Assembly: GCA_050186335.1 (NCBI GenBank)
Contig: JBFWYO010000062.1
Location: 1 to 30,380, forward strand
Origin: JBFWYO01 sp050186335
Lineage (GTDB): Bacteria > Pseudomonadota > Alphaproteobacteria > Bin65
Reading direction: 5' to 3'
DNA length: 30,380 nt
Part shown: positions 24,528 to 30,380 of the stretch, piece by piece
Numbering within the stretch: the first letter of the stretch is position 1
Layout: each line of letters begins with the position of its first letter
The notes under the pieces: model-generated
What the model was told of the DNA's origin: nothing
The model's input: only the letters and a program-made list of their open reading frames with translations
Databases searched by the model: none
Program-made: the position numbers and the translations under genes

Positions 24528-25727
24528 TTATTCGGCGGCGACGTTCGCCTGCGCTTGGGCCGACTGCTCCGGCAGCGGCAGGTTCTTTTCGCGGAACCAG
24601 CGCTTGTCGCGCTCGGTCATCGGGACTTCTTTCATAAAGTCGTAGACGTGCTTTTCATGCACGCGCTCGGCCTTGCGCGCATTGGCGAGCGGGATTTCCG
24701 GCGCCATATCGCCTTCGGTCTGCGGGCCACGCAACGCCACCTTGAGCGCCTTGAGCGGATGCGAGAACGTGTCGTGGACCGCGGTCGCCTCGTAGCCGCA
24801 ATGGACCATGCAGTCGGCGCATTTTTCGTAATTGCCGGTGCCGTATTTGTCCCACTCGGTCGTATCGATCAGTTCCTTGAAGGTCTTGGTGTAGCCTTCG
24901 CCGACCAGATAGCAGGGCTTCTGCCAGCCGAACACGGAACGGCTCGGCATGCCCCACGGCGTGCAGTGGTATTCCTGGTTGCCGGCCAGAAAATCCAGGA
25001 ACAGCGGCGATTGGCTGAAGCGCCATTTCTTGCCCTTGCCGCGGCGGAAGATATCGCGGAACAGGGTCTTGGTCGCTTGGCGGTTGAGGAAATGCTGCTG
25101 ATCGGCCGCGCGTTCGTAAGCGTAGCCCGGCGAGACGGTGATCGCTTCGACCTTGAGGTCGTGCGTGCAGAAATCGAAGAACTTCGCCGCGTCGTCCGGC
25201 GTCATCTGGTTGAACACGGTGCAGTTGACGTTGACGCGGAAGCCGCGCGCCTTGGCGGCGCGGATGGCCGAAACCGCGCGCTTGAACGTGCCTTTCTGGT
25301 CGACCGCGTGATCGTGATGGTCTTCCAGACCGTCGAGATGCACGGAAAAAGTCAGATACGGGCTCGGCTTGAACAGGTCGAGCTTCTTTTCCATCAGCAG
25401 CGCGTTGGTGCACAGGTAGATGAACTTCTTGCGCTTGACTAATTCGGCGACGATCTGATCGATCTCGGTGTGCAGCAACGGCTCGCCGCCGGGAATCGAG
25501 ACCATCGGCGCGCCGCATTCCTCGACCGCGTCGATGCATTCCTGCACCGACATGCGCTGGTTCAAGATGGTATCCGGAAAGTCGATCTTGCCGCAGCCGA
25601 CGCACGCCAGGTTGCAGCGGTATAGCGGTTCCAGCATCAGCACCATCGGGTAATGCTTATTGCCCTTGATGCGCTGCTTGAGCAGATAGCTGCCGACGCG
25701 GATTTGTTGGATAAGCGGAACGCCCAC
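24528..25727 (-). CDS. hpnH: Adenosylhopane synthase HpnH (radical SAM)
   Basis: HpnH is a radical SAM enzyme that adds the 5'-deoxyadenosyl group to hopene, forming adenosylhopane, the first step of side-chain extension. The 399-aa product has the cluster motif CNLACVGC (C38, C42, C45), SIPGGEPLLH for SAM binding, LTFSVHLDGLEDHHD, and a C-terminal region with further cysteines (HCTPWG, CYLVGEG, CADCMVHCG) as in other HpnH proteins. The start is a GTG at 25727 with AAGGAT upstream. It follows ispH by 36 bases. The two opposite-strand genes hpnG and hpnH are separated by the tandem membrane-protein genes. Confidence 0.96.
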   Translation of the reverse strand: MGVPLIQQIRVGSYLLKQRIKGNKHYPMVLMLEPLYRCNLACVGCGKIDFPDTILNQRMSVQECIDAVEECGAPMVSIPGGEPLLHTEIDQIVAELVKRKKFIYLCTNALLMEKKLDLFKPSPYLTFSVHLDGLEDHHDHAVDQKGTFKRAVSAIRAAKARGFRVNVNCTVFNQMTPDDAAKFFDFCTHDLKVEAITVSPGYAYERAADQQHFLNRQATKTLFRDIFRRGKGKKWRFSQSPLFLDFLAGNQEYHCTPWGMPSRSVFGWQKPCYLVGEGYTKTFKELIDTTEWDKYGTGNYEKCADCMVHCGYEATAVHDTFSHPLKALKVALRGPQTEGDMAPEIPLANARKAERVHEKHVYDFMKEVPMTERDKRWFREKNLPLPEQSAQAQANVAAE

Positions 25728-25763
25728 GATCTTAGATCCTTTTACGCGACGTCGTTGTCCGAG

Positions 25764-26696
25764 CTACTCCGCCGCGACCTGCAGCGCGTCCGGCAGCTTG
25801 AATTGAATGTTCTCTTCGATGCCGTCCATCTTGGAGAGCTCGATGGTGCGGAATTGCTTAAGCCGCGCGATCAACTCCTGGACCAGCGCCTCGGGCGTCG
25901 AGGCGCCCGCGGTGATGCCGACCGACGTTACGCCTTCGAGCCATTCCGACTTGAACGCGCTGACATCCTCGAGCAGATGCGTCGGAACGCCGAGTTCCTC
26001 GCCGATCTCGCGCAGGCGGTTGGAATTGGAGCTGTTGTGCGCGCCGACGACCAGCAACAAATCCACCTGCTGCGCGAGCTGGCGCACCGCGCCCTGGCGG
26101 TTTTGCGTGGCGTAGCAGATGTCCTTGACGTCTGGCCCGATGATTTTCGGAAAATGCCGCTTCAGCGCCTCGATCACTTCGCGCGTATCGTCGACGGAGA
26201 GCGTGGTCTGCGTGACGTAGGCGACCATGCCGGGGTTGTCGACTTTCAGCTTGTCGACGCCTTCGGCGGTCGAGACCAGATGCACCTTGCCCGGGATGCG
26301 GCCCATCGTGCCTTCGACTTCCGGGTGGCCTTCGTGGCCGATCAGAATGACCTCGTAGCCTTTTTCGGCGTAACGCTGGCCTTCCTTGTGGACCTTGGCG
26401 ACCAGCGGACAGGTCGCATCCAGCACCGGCAGGTTGCGCAGCTTGGCGTCGTCCTCGACGCGCTGCGAAACGCCGTGCGCGGAAAAAACCGAAATGGCGC
26501 CGGCCGGAATTTCATCGACTTCCTCGACGAACCGGGCGCCCTTGGCTTTGAGGTCTTCGACGACGCGCTTGTTGTGCACGATCTCGTGGCGGACATAGAC
26601 CGGCGGGCCGTAGATTTCGAGCGCACGCTCGACGATTTCGATGGCGCGCTCCACGCCGGCGCAAAACCCGCGAGGCTGGGCTAGAATGACCCGCAT
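25764..26696 (-). CDS. ispH: 4-hydroxy-3-methylbut-2-enyl diphosphate reductase IspH
   Basis: IspH makes IPP and DMAPP in the last step of the MEP pathway, using a [4Fe-4S] cluster. The 310-aa product has the three cluster cysteines at canonical positions: C12 in PRGFCAGV, C96 in DATCPLVAKVH and C194 in DICYATQNRQ. It also has the substrate histidines H41, H74 and H124 and the catalytic E126 in GHEGHPEVEGT. The frame opens at 26738, but similarity starts at the ATG at 26696, with AGGGG upstream. Placement next to hpnH is common in hopanoid producers and would tie precursor supply to hopanoid output. A gap of 175 bases separates it from hpnA, with no clear promoter seen. Confidence 0.97.
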   Translation of the reverse strand: MRVILAQPRGFCAGVERAIEIVERALEIYGPPVYVRHEIVHNKRVVEDLKAKGARFVEEVDEIPAGAISVFSAHGVSQRVEDDAKLRNLPVLDATCPLVAKVHKEGQRYAEKGYEVILIGHEGHPEVEGTMGRIPGKVHLVSTAEGVDKLKVDNPGMVAYVTQTTLSVDDTREVIEALKRHFPKIIGPDVKDICYATQNRQGAVRQLAQQVDLLLVVGAHNSSNSNRLREIGEELGVPTHLLEDVSAFKSEWLEGVTSVGITAGASTPEALVQELIARLKQFRTIELSKMDGIEENIQFKLPDALQVAAE

Positions 26697-26871
26697 TAGG
26701 CGTAACCCCTGTAAGTCGGCATCGAAGTCGCCGCACAATTGGGCACTAGAGGCGATTGCAAGTAGCCTTCATGATGCACTGCGTCAAGGCTGGATAGCAC
26801 GAAAACCGGGGGTTTTCCATCGGCCGCCGCAGCCGGCGCACGAATCTTGCGCGCGGCGCCGGGCCGGGCGA

Positions 26872-27861
26872 TCAGATGTAACCGTGGGCATTGAACCAGG
26901 CCACGGCGTCGCGCAGTCCGTCGGCCGCCGGCCGGGGCCGATAGCCCAAAGCGGCCTGGGCCTTGGCGCTCGAAAAGAACATTTTTTTCTTGGCCATCCG
27001 GATACTGTCCCGGGTCGTCATCGGCTCCCGCCCGCCGAGCACCCGAACCTTGGCCTCGGCCAGCAGGGCCACCGGGTAGACCGCGTTGTGCGGGATGCGG
27101 AACAGCGGCGGCCGGCGGCCGACGATGGCGGCAATGGCCGCCAGAATGTCGCGCAGACTCATGTCTTCGCCGCCTAAAATATATCTTTCGCCGACCTCGC
27201 CTCTTTCCATCGCCAGCAGATGGCCGGCGGCGCAATCGTCGACATGCACCAGGTTGAGGCCGGTATCGACATAGGCCGGCATTTTGCCGCGGGCGGCTTC
27301 GACGATCAGCCGGCCGGTCGGCGTCGGCTTGACGTCCCGCGGGCCGACCGGCGTCGAGGGGTTGACGATGACGACCGGAATCCGGTGCGCCGCCACGAGT
27401 TCCTTGACCGCCCGTTCGGCCATGAACTTGGAATGCTTGTACGGCCCGATCATGTCGGTTTCGGCGACCGGCGAGGCTTCGTCGGCTGGCGTCCCGTCCT
27501 TGTGCGGCCCGAGCACGGCGACCGAACTGGTGTAGACGATGCGCGCCACGCCGGCCTCCGCCGCCGCGAGCATGATGTTGCGGGAGCCTTCGACGTTGCT
27601 GTCGTACAGCTCCTGCGGGCGACGGACCCATAGCCGGTAATCCGCGGCGACGTGATAGAGCGACGTGCAGCCTTTCAACGCGCGCTCGAGCGATCGCCGG
27701 TCGCGCAAATCGCCCTCGACGAGCTCGGCTTTCAGTCCCTCGAGATTGCGCCGGTCGCTGTTCGGCCGGGTCAGCAGGCGCACGGACTCGCCGCGCTCGA
27801 TCAACCGCCGCGCGACGGCGGAACCGAGAAAACCCGTGGCGCCCGTGACCAAAGCCGTCAT
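26872..27861 (-). CDS. hpnA: Hopanoid-associated sugar epimerase/dehydrogenase HpnA
   Basis: The 329-aa product is an extended short-chain dehydrogenase of the NAD-dependent epimerase/dihydroflavonol reductase type. It has the nucleotide motif TGATGFLGSAVARRL (residues 6-20), YTSSVAVLG with the catalytic Ser, GPYKHSKFMAER with Y141 and K145, and VNPSTPVGPRD. All the expected catalytic residues are present. HpnA is named for its association with hopanoid loci; its true substrate is not established. Its ATG overlaps the stop of the upstream CDP-alcohol phosphatidyltransferase-like gene as ATGA, so it is the last gene of the hpnN-to-hpnA unit. Confidence 0.92.
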   Translation of the reverse strand: MTALVTGATGFLGSAVARRLIERGESVRLLTRPNSDRRNLEGLKAELVEGDLRDRRSLERALKGCTSLYHVAADYRLWVRRPQELYDSNVEGSRNIMLAAAEAGVARIVYTSSVAVLGPHKDGTPADEASPVAETDMIGPYKHSKFMAERAVKELVAAHRIPVVIVNPSTPVGPRDVKPTPTGRLIVEAARGKMPAYVDTGLNLVHVDDCAAGHLLAMERGEVGERYILGGEDMSLRDILAAIAAIVGRRPPLFRIPHNAVYPVALLAEAKVRVLGGREPMTTRDSIRMAKKKMFFSSAKAQAALGYRPRPAADGLRDAVAWFNAHGYI

Positions 27862-28490
27862 GGCGCAGGCACCTTCTTTTGCGCGCGGATCTTACGCAGC
27901 GCGTCGATCACGACCCAGGTCAGGAACAACGGCGCGCCGATGGCGGCGGCAAGAATGAATTCGCCGAGCAAACCAAGCCAGGTGATCGGGCCGACGACAT
28001 AAAGAATATCCTCGATCTCGAAACCGGCGAAGCTGGGCTGGCGGATGGCGGCGCTGCCCGCCTTCTGTTCGGCGACGACGCGGCTGAGAAAGATCGCCGT
28101 CACTGCGATGCCGGCAACGATGCCGGCCGCGATCGCCCAGCCGCCCATCCAGCCTTTGCTCAAACCGAACCCGGCGCCGACGAACATGGCCGTATAGGTC
28201 ACGCCGCAAGCGACGTTATCGAAGTGGTGGCCGAATTCGCTGGTGCGCCCGGTGAGCCGCGCCAGCGAGCCGTCGATGTGGTCGTTGAGCACGCCGCACA
28301 TGAACAGGAACGCGGCCACGTGCATGGCCCAGCCGCCCTGCGCGAAGACGATTCCGGTGCCGATGCCGAGGCACAGGCCGAACAATGTCACCATGTTGGG
28401 CGTGATCCACGGCGCGCGCGCGAGCATCCGGGCCGCGCGTTCGGCGATGCGCTGATCCCAAGGCTTAATTCCGGTTCCGGTGCCGGCCAT
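27858..28490 (-). CDS. CDP-alcohol phosphatidyltransferase-like membrane protein 1, fourth motif Asp replaced by Cys
   Basis: The 210-aa product has several membrane segments and the core of the CDP-alcohol phosphatidyltransferase motif, D-x2-DG-x2-AR-x8-G-x3-D-x3-D. D70, D73, G74, A77, R78, G87 and D91 are all in register, but the last position is C95 rather than Asp. In the family the first three Asp bind metals and the fourth is the proposed base that activates the acceptor alcohol. A second conserved block, GFEIEDILYVVGPITWLG (156-173), is shared with the paralogue at 29278-29925. The enzyme may use another base, have another reaction, or be inactive. It lies 8 bases after the nucleotidyltransferase gene and overlaps hpnA by 4. 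Confidence 0.85.
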   Translation of the reverse strand: MAGTGTGIKPWDQRIAERAARMLARAPWITPNMVTLFGLCLGIGTGIVFAQGGWAMHVAAFLFMCGVLNDHIDGSLARLTGRTSEFGHHFDNVACGVTYTAMFVGAGFGLSKGWMGGWAIAAGIVAGIAVTAIFLSRVVAEQKAGSAAIRQPSFAGFEIEDILYVVGPITWLGLLGEFILAAAIGAPLFLTWVVIDALRKIRAQKKVPAP

Positions 28491-28498
28491 GGCGGTTG

Positions 28499-29236
28499 CT
28501 ATGCGATAAGCGCAGGCAGGATTTCGCGCGTGGCGCGCTCGACATCCTGCGGAAAGTCGATTTCGATCCAGGGCAATCCGGTCACGTCCTCATAGCCGAA
28601 GCGGTTCGGCATGACGCGCGCCATGTCGCGGATTACTTCCTCGTACATTTCGCGCGCGCGATCGCCCGCAACATAGTCGTCCGCGCGCGACATCAGCCGG
28701 CGGCACATATCCGCGTCGAAGCGGAAGAAGCCGACCGATTCGCCGTGCAGATCGTAAGGCCGCTCGACGATCTTGCCGAAATCGACGATGACGCCGTCCT
28801 TCATGCACAGTTTGACCGGCTCCTCGCCGGGCTCGATGTCGCGGTCGAGCAGGAAGCAGTTGGCGTGCTTGGTCTCAACCAGACGCTGCATCAGACGCTT
28901 GTCGTACAATACGTCGGCGTCCATGAAGATGACGTCGCGGCCGGCCAGCAAGGCTTCGCGGGCGCTCCACATGCTGACCACGCTACCGAGCGTGAAGCGC
29001 GGGTTGAGCACGGTCCGCACGAAACCCGCAGCGCCGATGCGGGCGATCTCGGCGTCGATCACGTCGTTCCGATAGCCGGTGACAATGGTCACCCGTTCGA
29101 TGCCGGCGCCGCGCAGGATTTCCAGATGGCGCTGCAGCAGCGTCTTGCCGCCGAACGAGAGCAGCGCCTTGGGCAGCTTCTCCTGCATGTCGCCGAGCCG
29201 CGCACCGACGCCGGCGGCCAGAATGATCGCATCCAT
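28499..29236 (-). CDS. Sugar/alcohol-phosphate nucleotidyltransferase (LicC-like)
   Basis: The 245-aa product is a single-domain nucleotidyltransferase that would activate a phosphorylated alcohol or sugar with a nucleotide, releasing pyrophosphate. It has the signature LAAGVGARLGDMQEKLPKAL (L6-A7-A8-G9, R13, K20, K23), the metal aspartates in FMDADVLYD (D106, D108), and NPRFTLGSVVSMWSA, which resembles the N-x-S region of LicC-type CTP:phosphocholine and CTP:inositol-phosphate cytidylyltransferases. Flanked on both sides by CDP-alcohol phosphatidyltransferase-like genes, it is the natural candidate to make their CDP-alcohol donor. The exact substrate cannot be read from the sequence. GGGAG lies ahead of the ATG at 29236. 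Confidence 0.88.
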   Translation of the reverse strand: MDAIILAAGVGARLGDMQEKLPKALLSFGGKTLLQRHLEILRGAGIERVTIVTGYRNDVIDAEIARIGAAGFVRTVLNPRFTLGSVVSMWSAREALLAGRDVIFMDADVLYDKRLMQRLVETKHANCFLLDRDIEPGEEPVKLCMKDGVIVDFGKIVERPYDLHGESVGFFRFDADMCRRLMSRADDYVAGDRAREMYEEVIRDMARVMPNRFGYEDVTGLPWIEIDFPQDVERATREILPALIA

Positions 29237-29277
29237 TTAAGCCCGTCTCCCGGATATGCGCGCCGCCCGCGGATCGC

Positions 29278-29925
29278 TCACGGCGGCGGTCTTTTACGCG
29301 TGAACTGGTAGACGGTCCAGGCGCAATAGGCGCCGGTGCCGACGAAACCGAGCACGCAGAACGGCATCAGCCAGCCGAGCCAGGTGATCGGGCCGATCAG
29401 ATAGATCGCGTCCTCCATTTCGAAGCCGCCGGCCGCCGGGTATTTCATCGCTTCGATGCCGCGCCGTGTTTCGTCGAGCCATTGGAACAGCGTGTTGGCG
29501 AAAACCAGGAAAGTGGTCGCGATGCCGAGCGCCATCCACCACCAGCCGGCCCCGGCCGGCGCGCTCAGGCCGATCCCCACGCCGGTGAACAGCGCGGCAT
29601 AGCTGAGCGTGCCGGTGATGAAATCGTAGTAATAGCCGAAACGGCTGGTCTTGCCGCTCAGGCGCGCCAACTGGCCGTCCAAATGGTCGATGAACCGGGC
29701 GATCATGAACACGCCCGCCGCCACGTGCGCGAGCCAGCCGATGCCGGTCGCGAACATCGCGGCGGCCCCGAGCGCCAACACGAGGCTGACCGTGGTGACC
29801 TGATTGGCGGTGACGCCCCACCGGGCGAGCGGCCGGACGAACGGACGGGCGATGCGCTCGTCCCACAAGACGGGCTTGCTCTGCTTCGGCGGCTCGGCTG
29901 TGGCCGGCGCGGGCGATTCGCTCAT
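29278..29925 (-). CDS. CDP-alcohol phosphatidyltransferase-like membrane protein 2, fourth motif Asp replaced by Gly
   Basis: The 215-aa product is a paralogue of the protein at 27858-28490. The motif reads D80-x2-D83-G-x2-A-R88-x8-G97-x3-D101-x3-G105, so the metal-binding residues and the Arg are kept while the fourth Asp is Gly. GGFEMEDAIYLIGPITWLG (166-184) matches the second conserved block of the paralogue, with acidic residues E169, E171 and D172. About five to six membrane segments are visible. Its ATG overlaps the hpnN stop (ATGA), and the nucleotidyltransferase gene follows after 41 bases. A role in a phosphodiester-linked polar lipid is plausible but not shown. Confidence 0.85.
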   Translation of the reverse strand: MSESPAPATAEPPKQSKPVLWDERIARPFVRPLARWGVTANQVTTVSLVLALGAAAMFATGIGWLAHVAAGVFMIARFIDHLDGQLARLSGKTSRFGYYYDFITGTLSYAALFTGVGIGLSAPAGAGWWWMALGIATTFLVFANTLFQWLDETRRGIEAMKYPAAGGFEMEDAIYLIGPITWLGWLMPFCVLGFVGTGAYCAWTVYQFTRKRPPP

Positions 29926-30380
29926 GGCGACGGCCTTTCATGCCTCGGTCGCCCGGCACGCCGCGCGCGCCGATCGACGACGATTTGCAGCAGCGCCGGC
30001 AGGACGATGAGCGAGCATAGCAGACTGAGCACGATTGCGATCAACAGCAGTTCGCCCATGCTCGCGGTGCCGCGATGGCTCGAAATGGCCAGGCTGCCGA
30101 ACGACGAGACGGTAGTCAGCGCGCTGAACATGATGGCGCGCGCGGTGACGGTTTGCAGAAGGTTGACCGTGTTCTCGCGGCGCGCGCGGGTCACCAGATA
30201 AATGCCGCTCGCGACTCCGAGCCCGAACAGCAGCGGGATCACGATGATGTTGGCGAAGTTGAACTTCAGGCCCAGCACAACGACCAGGGCACCGGTCATC
30301 AGCCCGGCGAGGATCAACGGCGACAGTACGAGGGCGGTATCGATCGCGTTGCGCAACAGCGCCAGCAGCAGGATCGTGAT
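29922..30380 (-). CDS. hpnN: Hopanoid-associated RND transporter HpnN, C-terminal part (partial)
   Basis: The last 152 codons or so of a larger gene run off the right edge; the frame is open through base 30380. The sequence has about five membrane helices of an RND/MMPL export protein, including ALVVVLGLKFNFANIIVIPLLFGLGVASGIYLV, SALTTVSSFGSLAISSHRGTASMGELL and LLCSLIVLPALLQIV. These match the final membrane block of HpnN, which moves hopanoids from the inner to the outer membrane in Rhodopseudomonas. The assignment to HpnN rather than another MMPL protein rests partly on the hopanoid context. Its stop overlaps the next gene's ATG. Confidence 0.85.
   Translation of the reverse strand: MTILLLALLRNAIDTALVLSPLILAGLMTGALVVVLGLKFNFANIIVIPLLFGLGVASGIYLVTRARRENTVNLLQTVTARAIMFSALTTVSSFGSLAISSHRGTASMGELLLIAIVLSLLCSLIVLPALLQIVVDRRARRAGRPRHERPSP

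Noticed and set aside
1..30380. CRISPR array, integrase, transposase or prophage genes
   Set aside because: No regularly spaced short repeats and no proteins of these families were seen. The only repeats are the palindromic units at 3592-3934 and short boxes.

Overview
This is a high-GC, densely coding window from an alphaproteobacterium. The support is a full hopanoid (hpn) locus of alphaproteobacterial type, GC-rich palindromic intergenic repeats of the sort common in that class, and frequent 4-nt ATGA gene overlaps. No genus can be named from the sequence alone. No rRNA, tRNA, CRISPR array, IS element or phage gene was found.

Left part (1-12 kb). The window opens with the last codons of an acyl-CoA dehydrogenase. 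A TPR/2OG-oxygenase gene and a queF-queG pair follow on the minus strand. A 0.9-kb non-coding stretch carries two full copies and one truncated copy of a nested palindromic element, plus a repeated TGTTAC box. Next come a His-rich PadR repressor with a clear operator over its own promoter, a solitary periplasmic binding protein, an unassigned MetE-like protein, and two divergent glutathione S-transferases. A minus-strand unit methyltransferase-queA-tgt completes this part. QueF, Tgt, QueA and QueG are the four consecutive enzymes that take preQ0 to queuosine in tRNA, so the second half of that pathway is encoded here in two loci.

Right part (12-30.4 kb). This is the hopanoid locus. On the plus strand: hpnC, hpnB, a PhyH-family dioxygenase, a terminator-like hairpin, hpnD, hpnE, shc (hpnF), hpnG, then two tandem paralogous polytopic membrane proteins resembling GT-C glycosyltransferases. 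Converging on them from the minus strand are hpnN (partial), a CDP-alcohol phosphatidyltransferase-like gene, a LicC-like nucleotidyltransferase, a second CDP-alcohol phosphatidyltransferase-like gene, hpnA, ispH and hpnH. HpnD, HpnC and HpnE make squalene from farnesyl diphosphate, Shc cyclises it to hopene, HpnH adds adenosine, HpnG removes adenine, IspH supplies isoprenoid precursors, and HpnN is the hopanoid exporter.

The least explained parts are (1) the module of two CDP-alcohol phosphatidyltransferase-like proteins plus one nucleotidyltransferase between hpnN and hpnA, where both transferases lack the fourth aspartate of the family motif, and (2) the tandem GT-C-like pair between hpnG and hpnH. 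Both could belong to a head-group or polar-lipid pathway linked to hopanoids; that link is inference from gene position.
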